Source: CAWBLP01 sp963789495 (GTDB taxonomy: Bacteria; Pseudomonadota; Alphaproteobacteria; Acetobacterales; Acetobacteraceae). Taken from it: 64,000 bases of DNA. The position numbers and the translations under genes were made by a program. The notes under the pieces are model-generated. The model saw nothing but the letters and a program-made list of their open reading frames with translations, was not told the DNA's origin and ran no database searches. Location: assembly GCA_963789495.1 (NCBI GenBank), contig CAWBLP010000026.1, positions 3,151 through 67,150 on the forward strand, written 5' to 3'. Position 1 is the first letter of the stretch; every line of letters begins with the position of its first letter. Of the stretch, positions 35,708-44,651 are shown piece by piece.

Positions 35708-36225
35708 GCGGGTCCAACATGCTGGCCGGCCGGGTCTGGAAATTCGGCGACAACATCAACACCGACCTGATGCTGCCCGGCCCCTACCTGGTCCGCAGCG
35801 AGGCGGAGCAGGCCACCGCGGTGTTCATCAACAACCGGCCCGAGTTTCTGCGCGAGATGCACAAGGGCGACGTGATCATCGGTGGGTTCAACTACGGCAT
35901 GGGCTCGTCGCGGCCGGCCGCGCGGTCACTGCGCAACTGCGGCGTGGGCTTCCTGCTGGCGGAGACGATCAACGGGCTGTTCTTCCGCAACGCGGTCAAT
36001 CTCGGCTTCCGCGCCTTCGAATGTCCCGGCGTGTCAGCCAGGCGTTCGAGGAGGGCGACACCGCGGAACTGTCGATCGAGGACTGGACCGCCACCAACCG
36101 CGCGCACCGGCCAGACGCTGGCGGTGACGCCGGTGCCGAAGATGCTGCTGGACATGATGCTGGGCGGCGGCGTGCTGCCGATGCTGGAGGCGCAGGGGCT
36201 GATCGCGCCGAAAGCGGCCGGATAG
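35704..36225 (+). pseudogene. leuD-like hydro-lyase small subunit (two compensating shifts)
   Basis: The ATG overlaps the leuC-like stop (ATGA). Sequence: LAGRVWKFGDNINTDLMLP, GFNYGMGSSRPAARSLRNCG, then a shifted stretch from ~36025 to ~36110 (true reading: SQAFEEGDTAELSIEDW), then TLAVTPVPKMLLDMMLGGG and a normal end. Extra bases at both ends of the stretch restore the frame. NINTDLMLPGPYL and GSSRPAARSL are swivel-domain motifs of short IPMI-type small subunits (~165 residues), the branch shared with homoaconitase-type enzymes. I expect it to be intact. Confidence 0.82.
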
Positions 36226-36376
36226 GCGCCTCGACCATCGCCGAACCCGCCTCCGCCGCTCGGTCCGATCAGGCCATCCGCGGTGCGCCGCTCGCGCAGG
36301 GCGCGAAACACACCGCCCGTGCAGGGCAGGCAACGCGGATGGCCGATACCGGGCGGGGTTGAGCTGCGACCGAGCA

Positions 36377-37067
36377 CTACAGGGCGCGTGCCGCCGCCTC
36401 CACCGCCTGGCGGCGTGCCGCCGCCATGGCCGCACCGCGCTCGCGCACCCGCGCCACCACGGCAGGCGGAGCGGTCTCCGGCCGTCCGGCCTCGAACGGC
36501 GGCGCCGGCGCGTATTCGATCTGCAACTGGATCGCCTGCGCCGCCGCGCGCCCATCAGTTCGGCCACCACGGTCAAGCGCGAAATCGATGCCCGCGGTGA
36601 CGCCGCCGCCGGTGATGACATTGAACCGTCGCGCACCACCCGGCCGGAATCGGCGATCGCCCCGAACGGCGCCAGCAGATCGCGCCACAGCCCAATGGCA
36701 GGCGGCACGCTTGCCGCGCAGCAGCCCCGCGGCAGCAAGCGCGAGGGAGCCGGTGCAGACCGAGGTGGTGAAGCGGGCGGTCGCGGCCAGGCGCCGCAGT
36801 TCAGCCAGGAACGCCTGATCGCCGATGGCCTGGTCGGTCACTCCGGCGCCGCCCGGCACGCAGATGACGTCGCAGGCCGGGATATCGGCCAGGCGGGACA
36901 GTCCGGCGAAAGTGATGCCACTTGTCTCGATTGCGCCCCCCGCGACGCTGGCAAGGATGATCCGCGCACCCGGCAGTACCGGAAAACACCTGGTGCGGCC
37001 CGGTGAAGTCCAGTTGCGTCACGCCGGGAAAGAGGGCGAAGACGATGAACAGGGGCCGGTCGCTCAT
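36377..37067 (-). pseudogene. DJ-1/PfpI-family protein, isonitrile-hydratase-like (frame broken)
   Basis: Reconstructed from ATG 37067: MSDRPLFIVFALFPGVTQLDFTGPHQVFS, VPGGAGVTDQAIGDQAF, FTTSVCTGSLALAAAGLLRGK and NVITGGGVTAGIDFAL, ending QAVEAAARAL. SVCTGSLALAAAGLL holds the nucleophile Cys, and ITGGGVTAGIDFAL is the family signature of isonitrile hydratase-like DJ-1 proteins (~228 residues). At least five small insertions break the frame. It is divergent from a GlxA-type regulator with 86 bases between, a common pairing. Confidence 0.7.
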
Positions 37068-37153
37068 GGCGAAACTCCTATCACGGTGTTGACGGGGTCA
37101 GCCTAGCGACCGTAGCGTTCGTCGCAAATGGCCTGGTTCCCTCTTTTCTTGCC

Positions 37154-38116
37154 ATGACGCGCAGCGTCGGTATCCTGATCTTCCCCCGCTTCCAGTTGCT
37201 GGATGCCGCCGGCCCGATCACTGCATTCGAAGCGGCCGGCCGGGACGGAGCGGCGTATCGCATCCGCGTGCTCGCGCTGGCTGCCGGTGCGGTGGCGAGC
37301 TCCTCCGGCGTGGCGCTGACCGCCGAGGGCTGGGACGATGCGCCGCTCGACACGCTGATGATCGCCGGGGGTCTTGGCACAAGCGAGGCCGCTTCGTGTC
37401 CGGAGACGCTGGCCCGGGTGCGCACCGCCTGTGCACAGACTCGCCGTATCGCCAGCGTCTGCTCGGGCGCCTTCATCCTTGCGGCGGCCGGCTGCCTGGA
37501 TGGCTGCCGCGCCACCACGCACTGGGCGCGCGCGGCGGAACTGGCGCGGGCCTATCCAAGGATCCGGGTGGAACCGGACCGGATCTTCGTCCGCGAAGGC
37601 CGGATCTGGACCTCGGCCGGTATCACGGCGGGCATCGACCTCGCCCTGGCGCTGATCGCCGAGGATCTGGGCGAAGCCGTCGCCAAGCGGACCGCACAGC
37701 AGCTCGTGGTCTATTACCGCCGCCCCGGCGGGCAATCACAGTTCTCCGCCCTGCTCGAAGCGGACCCGTCAGCGGGGCGATTTTCGTCCCTGCTCGGCTG
37801 GGCGCGCGAACATCTGGCCGAACCCCTGTCCGTGGAGCGGCTGGCGGATCGCGCAGCCATCAGCCCGCGTCATTTCAGCCGCGTGTTCACCGCGGAAACC
37901 GGCATGACTCCCGCCAAGGCGGTCGAGCGCCTGCGCCTGGAAGCCGCGCGGGACCTGGTGGAGAGCGGCGTCGAACCGATCGAGGGCGTGGCGGAGCGCA
38001 CCGGGTTTGGCGACCCCGAGCGAATGCGCCGCGCCTTTCTGCGCGCCTTCGGCCAGCCACCCCAGGCGCTGCGCCGCGCCGCCAGAAGTAGTCCCGCCGC
38101 CGCTACGGCAGCCTGA
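37154..38116 (+). CDS. GlxA-family transcriptional regulator (DJ-1 plus AraC HTH)
   Basis: 320 residues. Residues 1-190 form a DJ-1/PfpI-like sensor (VGILIFPRFQLLDAAGP; SVCSGAFILAAAGCLDG; GRIWTSAGITAGIDLAL). Residues ~210-310 carry two AraC helix-turn-helix units (SVERLADRAAISPRHFSRVF; EGVAERTGFGDPERMRRAF). No strong Shine-Dalgarno precedes the ATG. It is divergent from a DJ-1 enzyme gene, which it may control. Confidence 0.92.
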   Translation: MTRSVGILIFPRFQLLDAAGPITAFEAAGRDGAAYRIRVLALAAGAVASSSGVALTAEGWDDAPLDTLMIAGGLGTSEAASCPETLARVRTACAQTRRIASVCSGAFILAAAGCLDGCRATTHWARAAELARAYPRIRVEPDRIFVREGRIWTSAGITAGIDLALALIAEDLGEAVAKRTAQQLVVYYRRPGGQSQFSALLEADPSAGRFSSLLGWAREHLAEPLSVERLADRAAISPRHFSRVFTAETGMTPAKAVERLRLEAARDLVESGVEPIEGVAERTGFGDPERMRRAFLRAFGQPPQALRRAARSSPAAATAA

Positions 38117-38325
38117 GGATGCAAGCAGACTGCATACGCATGCCCGCATGAATAGCCCGTCGAGCCTCCGCCTGCTTGCGGTTTCCCATCGCCCCGGCCT
38201 GTACGGCATCAGAGGGTCGCTATACGACGCCCGATTCCGGCCGCGATTTCGACCCCGGCGCCCGCCGCCGCGGCGCGGCCATCGCGGCGCGGCCATTGGA
38301 ACGCCGTATGACCGAAGGAGGAAAC
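38117..38325. other. Short intergenic leader before the P1 peptidase
   Basis: The gap between the GlxA-type regulator and the peptidase holds an in-frame extension of the peptidase from 38176, but that segment has no similarity to the family. AAGGAGG at 38314-38320 marks the real start. No hairpin or promoter stands out. Confidence 0.3.
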
Positions 38326-39363
38326 ATGCGCGCACGCGAACAGGGCCTCGCCTGCGGCACGCTGCCGCCGGGCCCGCGCAACAGCATCACCGACATCCCG
38401 GGCATCCGCGTCGGCCACCGCACCTTGATCCGGGATGACATCCGCACCGGCGTCACTGCCATAGTGCCGCATGAAGGCGATGTATTCCTCGACAAGCCGG
38501 TCGCGACCGCCGCCGTGCTGAATGGCTTCGGCAAGAGTACCGGTATCGTGCAGCTCAACGAGCTGGGGACGCTGGAAACGCCGATCCTGCTGACCAACAC
38601 CTTTGCCGTCGGCACCTGCGCCAATGCGCTGATCCGGCGCGCCATCGCGGCCAATCCCGCAATCGGCCGCCAGACCGCCACGGTCAACCCGGTGGTGCTG
38701 GAATGTAATGACGGCTACCTGAACGACATCCGGGCGATGGCGGTCACCGAAGCCGATGCCGAAGCCGCCCTCAATGCCGCCTCGGCCGAGTTCGCGTCCG
38801 GTGCGGTCGGCGCCGGCACCGGGATGAGCTGCTTCGGGCTGAAGGGCGGCATCGGCACTGCGTCACGCCGGATCAGACTGGACGGCGAGTCCTGGCACTT
38901 CGGCGTGCTGGTGCTGGCGAATTTCGGCCGCGCCGGTGACCTGCGCCTGCCGGATGGGCGACGCGTGGAAGTACCGCCCGCCGGCGGGGACGGCAGCAGT
39001 CAGCGGCCCGAAACCGGGTCCTGCATCATCGTCCTCGCGACCGACATCCCGCTGGCCCATCGCCAACTCGGCCGCATCGCGCGTCGAGCCGGAGTCGGGC
39101 TTTCCTGGTGCGGCTCGTTCTGGGGCCATGGCAGCGGCGACATCGCGCTGGCGTTCACCACCGCCAACCGCATGCCGCAGCGAGCCGGCGCGGACCTGCT
39201 GCCCCACCGCGTGCTGGCGGAATCTCGCATCGACCGGCTGTTCCAGGCCGCCGCTGAGGCAACGCAGGAGGCGGTGCTGGACGCGCTGTCCGCCGCTGAG
39301 ACGATGGTCGGGCGGGACGGCCACCGCCGGCTCGGACTGGCGGAGGTCCTGACACCGGCATGA
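38326..39363 (+). CDS. P1 (S58) family peptidase, DmpA-like
   Basis: 345 residues from ATG 38326, five bases after AAGGAGG. DmpA-type N-terminal-nucleophile enzyme: NSITDIPGIRVGHRT at the start, VNPVVLECNDGYLND, VGAGTGMSCFGLKGGIGTASR, and the autoproteolysis/nucleophile site TGSCIIVLATDIPLAHRQLGR with Ser after Gly. The precursor cleaves itself before that Ser and then acts as a D/L-aminopeptidase or amidase. GSFWGHGSGDIALAFTTAN completes the site. The exact substrate is unknown. Confidence 0.9.
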   Translation: MRAREQGLACGTLPPGPRNSITDIPGIRVGHRTLIRDDIRTGVTAIVPHEGDVFLDKPVATAAVLNGFGKSTGIVQLNELGTLETPILLTNTFAVGTCANALIRRAIAANPAIGRQTATVNPVVLECNDGYLNDIRAMAVTEADAEAALNAASAEFASGAVGAGTGMSCFGLKGGIGTASRRIRLDGESWHFGVLVLANFGRAGDLRLPDGRRVEVPPAGGDGSSQRPETGSCIIVLATDIPLAHRQLGRIARRAGVGLSWCGSFWGHGSGDIALAFTTANRMPQRAGADLLPHRVLAESRIDRLFQAAAEATQEAVLDALSAAETMVGRDGHRRLGLAEVLTPA

Positions 39364-39469
39364 CCCGCCGGACTGGCACTGGTCGGTCGCGCCCGCCGAG
39401 GCGATATCGGCGCCCGGTTGCTGACACCGGCATGATACGCCGGGATTGCATTCCCCTGCGCGCCAGCGT

Positions 39470-40366
39470 TCACGCCTGTTCCGCGCTTAGCTCCAGCGCC
39501 CGCGAATACACCAGCTTGCGCGGCAGTCCGGTGGCGGCGGCGACCAGCGCCGCGGCATCCTTCACGCTGTTCGCCGCCAGGGCCGCCCGCAGCCTGCCGT
39601 CCAGGTCCTCCGGATCGGATTGCTCGGGCGGGCCGACCAGCACGCTGATCTCGCCGCGCGCCGGCTCCGCGGCATAGTGCTCCGCCAGGTCCGGCAGGCT
39701 GCCGCGCCGCACCTCCTCGAACCGCTTGGTGAGTTCCCGGGCCACCACGGCTTGGCGTGGGCCGAATGCCACCGCCATGTCGGCCAGCGTCTCGGCCAGG
39801 CGATGCGGCGCCTCATGCCAGATAAGGGTCGCCGTCAGCCCGGCCCGTTCGGCCGCCCGCAACGCCCCGAACGCGGCACGGCGCGCCGCGGACCGCGGCG
39901 GCGGGAAGCCCAGGAACAGGAACGGCACCGGCGGCAGGCCGGACAGTACCAGCGCGGTCAGGCCGGCATTCGGCCCTGGCACAACCCCCAATTTCAGACC
40001 CTCGGCCAGCGCCGCGCGCACCAGCCGGTAGCCGGGATCGGACAGCAGCGGCGTCCCCGCATCGGACACCAGCGACACGCGTTTCCCCGAGCGCAGCAGC
40101 CGCAGCACCGGACCTATCCGCGCATCTTCATTGTGTTCGTGCAGCGGCTCCGTCTTCACGTTCACGCCTAAAGCGGAAAGCAGCCTTGCGGTATGGCGCG
40201 TGTCCTCGCACAGGATGAGGTCGCTCGCCGCGAGGGTCTGGCGGGCGCGGGCCGAAACATCCCCAAGGTTGCCGATCGGGGTAGAAACCAGCACAAGACC
40301 CTCCGGCAGAACCGATGGTTCGGCCGGCTGATCAGTGGGAGATGCGCCGCATGCTTCGTCGGGCAT
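39470..40366 (-). CDS. rsmI: 16S rRNA (cytidine1402-2'-O)-methyltransferase
   Basis: 298 residues from ATG 40366 (AAGGAG five bases upstream). SAM-binding features of RsmI are complete: LVSTPIGNLGDVSARA, LCEDTRHTARLL, SLVSDAGTPLLSDPGYRLV, VPGPNAGLTALVLSGLP, and the C-terminal GEISVLVGPPE. It methylates the ribose of C1402 in the 30S decoding centre. Its 5' end overlaps the 5' end of the divergent lppC-like gene by 16 bases, so the two leaders and promoters lie inside each other's coding sequence. Confidence 0.94.
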   Translation of the reverse strand: MPDEACGASPTDQPAEPSVLPEGLVLVSTPIGNLGDVSARARQTLAASDLILCEDTRHTARLLSALGVNVKTEPLHEHNEDARIGPVLRLLRSGKRVSLVSDAGTPLLSDPGYRLVRAALAEGLKLGVVPGPNAGLTALVLSGLPPVPFLFLGFPPPRSAARRAAFGALRAAERAGLTATLIWHEAPHRLAETLADMAVAFGPRQAVVARELTKRFEEVRRGSLPDLAEHYAAEPARGEISVLVGPPEQSDPEDLDGRLRAALAANSVKDAAALVAAATGLPRKLVYSRALELSAEQA

Positions 40367-41601
40367 TCGTGCTCCTTCTCGGTCCCGGCCTGTTGGCCGG
40401 ATGCACCGGTGGTGGGGGAGGATACTACCCGCAATCCGGCAATGGCGCCGGACCGATCGGACTGAACGGCTCGATGCCCGGCGGCCGGAGCGGACGGGTC
40501 GCCATCCTGTTGCCGCTGAGCGGGCCACGCGCCGATCTCGGCCGTCCCATGCTGCAGGCTGCCCAGCTCGCCCTTGCCGCACCCGGTTCGCCTCCTTTGC
40601 TGGTGAAGGACACTGGTGGCAACCCGCAAGCGGCGGCCGCCGCCGCGCAGGCCGCCATCGCGGAAGGCGCCGGCCTGATCCTGGGTCCGCTGACCTCGGC
40701 CGAGACCGCCGCCGTCGCGCCGGTCGCGGCGCCGGCCGGCGTGCCGGTCCTGGCCTTTACCAACGATCCGTCACAGGTGCAGCCGGGCGTTTGGACGCTG
40801 GGCATCACACCGGGGCAGCAGGTTCGCCGGCTGGTTGCCGCGGCACAGGCGCAGGGACATGGCCAATGCGCGGCGCTGCTGCCGGAGAGCGATTTCGGCC
40901 ACGCCATGGCGCAGGCGCTGACCCAGGCGACCACCGCCAGTGGGCTGCCGCCGCCCACAATCTACTTTCACGCGCCGGGCATGGCCTCGATCAACCACAC
41001 CGCCCGCGAGTTGGCCGACTATGCCAACCGCCGAGGACCGATCGAGGCGCAGATCAAACGCGCCCGCGCGCTGGATACGGCGGAAGGCCGGCGGGAGGCG
41101 CGCGACCTGGCCCGCACCCCGATCCCACCGCCCAATTTCAACGTGCTGCTGCTCGCCGATACCGGCGAGAGCCTGGCCGAGATCGCCGCGGTGCTGCCGT
41201 ATTACGATGTCGACCGTTCCGCGGTGCAGATCATCGGGCCGATCCTGTGGGCGGCACCGAACAGCGGCTCCGGTCAGGTGCAAGGTGCTTGGTACGCCGC
41301 ACCCGACCCGGCCGCGCGCGCCAGTTTCGAGCAGGAATACACGGTGAAATACGGCGCCCCGCCGCCATCGCTGGCCGATCTCGCCTATGACGCGGCCTCC
41401 ATCGCGCGGGTGATTCCGGGCGGCAACGGCTACCCGATCGCCGCACTGACCCAGCCCGCCGGATTTCTGGGGGTCGATGGCTGGCTGGCGCTGCTGCCAG
41501 ACGGACAGGTCCGCCGCGGCCTTGCGGTGTTCCGGGTGGAACGCGGCGGTCCGACCATGGTCGAGCCGGCACCGCAATCGGAGGCCGGGAGCGGCGCCTG
41601 A
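40351..41601 (+). CDS. Penicillin-binding protein activator, LppC/LpoA-like lipoprotein
   Basis: 416 residues from ATG 40351 (GGGAG nine bases upstream); ATG 40342 is possible. Lipoprotein signal with lipobox LLAGC, then a Gly-rich linker. The type-1 periplasmic-binding fold opens VAILLPLSGPRADLGRPMLQAA, with ILGPLTSAETAAVAPVAAPAG and a pattern matching LppC (YRAA-like TPR domain is missing). LpoA/LppC proteins activate a class A PBP. Pairing with rsmI is conserved in proteobacteria. Confidence 0.85.
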   Translation: MLRRAFVLLLGPGLLAGCTGGGGGYYPQSGNGAGPIGLNGSMPGGRSGRVAILLPLSGPRADLGRPMLQAAQLALAAPGSPPLLVKDTGGNPQAAAAAAQAAIAEGAGLILGPLTSAETAAVAPVAAPAGVPVLAFTNDPSQVQPGVWTLGITPGQQVRRLVAAAQAQGHGQCAALLPESDFGHAMAQALTQATTASGLPPPTIYFHAPGMASINHTARELADYANRRGPIEAQIKRARALDTAEGRREARDLARTPIPPPNFNVLLLADTGESLAEIAAVLPYYDVDRSAVQIIGPILWAAPNSGSGQVQGAWYAAPDPAARASFEQEYTVKYGAPPPSLADLAYDAASIARVIPGGNGYPIAALTQPAGFLGVDGWLALLPDGQVRRGLAVFRVERGGPTMVEPAPQSEAGSGA

Positions 41602-41763
41602 GCGGCCGGGCGGGCTGCCAGCGTAAGGAGCCGATCACCCGCCCGCGCTGCGGCGCTCGGATTGGTCTGAAAAGATCACACCGCAAATATGACCGGTCGC
41701 CTTGCCGCTGCGGATTTCGCCGACTAGGCTTAACACCCGTTGTTTTATGAACCGAGTGAGGCC

Positions 41764-42291
41764 ATGGCGTCGATGCCGGCCACTTCCGCGCCTTTGATCA
41801 GTCCAGCCGAGATGCAGATTCTGGTGTCTCGCGCCGGGTTGGTGCTGAATCCCGGACAGGTTGCGGACCTTGTCCTGGCATGGCGGCAGGTGGCGGGCCT
41901 GATTGCGCGGCTACCGCAGGATCGCCCGTTGGCTGACGACATGGCCTACAGCTTTCGCCTGCTGCCTCCAGTGGGAGCCGCGGTACCAACGCGGCAGCCA
42001 GCCAGCGCGACGGGCGATGCTGCCTCGGCAAGGCAGACGACCCGGGGCGCCGCCACTGTGAAATCGCCGGCCAGGCGTGGTGCCGCTGCCAAACCGGCGC
42101 CAGCGGTCAAACCGTCCGCCAAGTCCGGCAAACGCGGCGCGACGAAAACCGCCCCCCCCGCCAGATCGGCCAAACGCGTGGTCTCCGCCAAGCCAGCTAC
42201 GACGACCAAGAAGGCCAAGCCGGCAACCAAGCACCGCGCCGCCGCAAGGTCGAAACCAAAGGCCCAACGCCGGGCCGCAAACCGCCGATGA
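41764..42291 (+). CDS. AtzG-like (GatC-type) small subunit with histone-like basic tail
   Basis: 175 residues. Residues 15-68 (SPAEMQILVSRAGLVLNPGQ, then a PLADDMAYSFRLLPP end) resemble AtzG/DUF4089 partners, the GatC-like small subunits of amidases. Residues 90-175 are an Ala/Pro/Lys/Arg-rich tail with about 25 basic and no acidic residues in 76, like histone H1 tails. The gene overlaps the amidase start by four bases (ATGA), as AtzG-AtzE pairs do. GAGG is near ATG 41764, though ATG 41773 is possible. The tail's role, perhaps RNA or nucleoid binding, is not known. Confidence 0.65.
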   Translation: MASMPATSAPLISPAEMQILVSRAGLVLNPGQVADLVLAWRQVAGLIARLPQDRPLADDMAYSFRLLPPVGAAVPTRQPASATGDAASARQTTRGAATVKSPARRGAAAKPAPAVKPSAKSGKRGATKTAPPARSAKRVVSAKPATTTKKAKPATKHRAAARSKPKAQRRAANRR

Positions 42292-43682
42292 CGGGCGGCA
42301 TCGCGGACTTCTTCACTCTCGCCGAAGCCGCTCGGCTGATCGCCGCGAGGAAACTCTCCCCCACCGAACTGGTCCGCGCGTTGCTGCATCGGATCGCCGC
42401 CGTTGACCCGCGGCTGAACGCCTTCCTGCTGGTCACCGAGCGGCAGGCTCTGGCGGCCGCACGGGCGGCCGAACGGGCTTTGCAGGACGGCCGGAAGGGA
42501 AAGCTGCTGGGCATTCCGCTGGCCTACAAGGACATCTACGAGACAGCCGGCGTGCGCACCACGGCGCATTCCCGCATCCTGGCCGACAATGTGCCGAAGC
42601 AGGACGCCGAGACGGTGCGCCGGCTGCACGCCGCCGGCGCGGTGATGCTGGGCAAGCTGGCGACGCATGAATTCGCCATCGGCGGTCCGGCGACCGACCT
42701 GCCCTGGCCACCGGCCCGCAATCCCTGGGACACCAGACGCTACACCGGCGGCTCGTCCTCCGGCTCCGGTGCTGCCGTCGCGGCCGGCCTGGCGCTGGGG
42801 GCACTGGGATCGGATACCGGTGGCTCGATCCGGCTGCCCGCTGCGTATTGCGGCATTGCCGGCCTGAAACCGACCCCTGGCCTGGTGTCGCGCCGCGGGG
42901 TCATCCCGCTGGCGCCCAGCCTGGACACGGCCGGCCCGATGGCCTGGACCGCGCAGGACTGCGCCATTCTGCTCGACGTGCTGGCGGGGCACGACCCGGC
43001 CGATCCAGCCTCGGTGCCCGGCCCCACCGTGTCCTACGCCAGGGCGGTCGAGCCGCCGCTGAAGGGTCTGCGTGTCGGCCTGCTGCGCCGGTTCTACGAA
43101 CATGACGCGCCCGCCACACCCGAGGCGCTGCAAATGGTCAATCGCGCCGCAGGACTGCTGAAGGACATGGGCTGCCGCGTCGAGGAAGCCACGCTGCCTT
43201 CCCTGCAAGACTACAACGCGGTCGGGCGCATCATCATCTCCGCCGAGGCCTACGCGCTGCACGAGCCTACGCTGCGCACCCGGCTGTCGGAGTATTCCCG
43301 GGTGTTCCGCATTCGGGTACTGGCCGGCGCCCTGATCCGCGCGGCCGACTACATCGCCGCACAGCGCCAGCGCACCGATCTGATCGCCGCCACCGCCCGC
43401 ACATTGGAGAAATTCGACGTCCTGATCAGCGCGCCGACCCAGGGCGCCGCCCCGCTGTTGAGCGAGCAGCGACCGGATGACGGCTTCTCCCGCCCCTTGC
43501 TGACCACCGTCGCCAATGTCGCAGCGGTACCGTCGCTGGTGGTGTGCGGCGGGTTCACCGCCACGGGGCTGCCACTGGGCATCGAGATCATCGGGCGGGC
43601 CTGGGACGACGCGACCGTGTTGCGCGTCGGCCACCATTTGGAACTCGCTACGGGCACCCGGAGCCGGCGGCCGGAACTGTAA
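42288..43682 (+). CDS. Amidase (AtzE/GatA-type amidase signature enzyme)
   Basis: 464 residues. Ser-cisSer-Lys triad: Lys81 in PLAYKDIYE, cis-Ser in TGGSSSGSGAAV (~156) and Ser180 in GSDTGGSIRLPAAYCG. The FGLKPT-like ending is GLKPTPGLVSRRGV. These enzymes hydrolyse amides, and GatA-type members use tRNA-linked amides. Pairing with an AtzG-like protein supports a 1-carboxybiuret-hydrolase or Asn/Gln-type role. Its start overlaps the preceding stop, so expression is coupled. Confidence 0.92.
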   Translation: MTGGIADFFTLAEAARLIAARKLSPTELVRALLHRIAAVDPRLNAFLLVTERQALAAARAAERALQDGRKGKLLGIPLAYKDIYETAGVRTTAHSRILADNVPKQDAETVRRLHAAGAVMLGKLATHEFAIGGPATDLPWPPARNPWDTRRYTGGSSSGSGAAVAAGLALGALGSDTGGSIRLPAAYCGIAGLKPTPGLVSRRGVIPLAPSLDTAGPMAWTAQDCAILLDVLAGHDPADPASVPGPTVSYARAVEPPLKGLRVGLLRRFYEHDAPATPEALQMVNRAAGLLKDMGCRVEEATLPSLQDYNAVGRIIISAEAYALHEPTLRTRLSEYSRVFRIRVLAGALIRAADYIAAQRQRTDLIAATARTLEKFDVLISAPTQGAAPLLSEQRPDDGFSRPLLTTVANVAAVPSLVVCGGFTATGLPLGIEIIGRAWDDATVLRVGHHLELATGTRSRRPEL

Positions 43683-43844
43683 GCAGACCTCCGCAGCCTG
43701 TGCCGCGCATCTCGCTTTGTTCGGAGTGCAGCAAATATCGAGGCGTTGCCCCGACGCTCGCTGCGCCCCGTCACAAGCGTGGATGCGTGGCACGGGCCGC
43801 GGATGTCGCTTGCGCCGCGCCCGAGGCCGCCCTATCCGCGGCTC

Positions 43845-44651
43845 ATGCACCCGACCGGTACGGCCGAAGCCGAACTCCGCCGCCTGCTCGACATCATGGC
43901 CGCGCTGCGCGACCCGGCGCAGGGCTGTCCCTGGGACAAGCAGCAGGACTTCGCCACCATCGCGCCCTACACGATCGAGGAAGCCTATGAGGTCGCCGAC
44001 GCCATCGCGCGCGGCGACTTCTCCGCCTTGCCGGATGAACTGGGCGATCTGCTGTTCCAGGTGGTCTATCACGCGCGGATGGGCGAGGAGCAGGCGCGCT
44101 TCGCCTTTGCCGACGTGGCGCGAGCGATTGCCGACAAGATGGTGCGGCGCCACCCGCATGTGTTCGGCGACGCCGCCGCGCGCGACGCGGCCGAACAAAC
44201 CACCGCCTGGGAAGCCCACAAATCCGCCGAACGGGCAGCGCGGGCGGAGCCCGGCACGTTGGCCGGCGTACCGGTGGGTCTTCCCGCCCTGACCCGTGCG
44301 GCCAAACTGACCGCGCGGGCCGCACGGGTGGGGTTCGACTGGCCGGACGCCCAGGCCGTGCTGGAAAAGCTGGACGAGGAAATCGGTGAACTGCGCGCCG
44401 AATTACCGGAAGCCGATCCGGTCCGGCTGGCGGACGAGGTGGGCGATCTGCTGTTCGTGCTGGCCAATCTGGCGCGCAAGCTGCAGCTCGATCCGGAGGC
44501 CTGCCTGCGTCAGGCCAACCAGAAATTCAGCCGCCGGTTCAACGCCATGGAACAGCGGATCGAGCAGGCGGGCAGCTCGCTCGCCGAAAGCGAGCTGGCG
44601 ACGATGGAGACCGCCTGGCAGGCGGTGAAGCGCGCGGAGCGCTCGGGATGA
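43845..44651 (+). CDS. mazG: Nucleoside triphosphate pyrophosphohydrolase
   Basis: 268 residues from ATG 43845. Two MazG domains: domain 1 with CPWDKQQDFATIAPYTIEEA (EExxE) and ELGDLLFQVVYHA; domain 2 with KLDEEIGELRAEL and DEVGDLLFVLANLARKL. It hydrolyses NTPs and dNTPs to NMP and PPi, clearing aberrant nucleotides. Stop overlaps the next start by four bases. Confidence 0.94.
   Translation: MHPTGTAEAELRRLLDIMAALRDPAQGCPWDKQQDFATIAPYTIEEAYEVADAIARGDFSALPDELGDLLFQVVYHARMGEEQARFAFADVARAIADKMVRRHPHVFGDAAARDAAEQTTAWEAHKSAERAARAEPGTLAGVPVGLPALTRAAKLTARAARVGFDWPDAQAVLEKLDEEIGELRAELPEADPVRLADEVGDLLFVLANLARKLQLDPEACLRQANQKFSRRFNAMEQRIEQAGSSLAESELATMETAWQAVKRAERSG

Noticed and set aside
39349..39435. 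Direct repeat CTGACACCGGCATGA (39349 and 39421)
   Set aside because: One 15-bp repeat 72 bases apart at the end of the P1 peptidase; no flanking structure, probably a local slip duplication.
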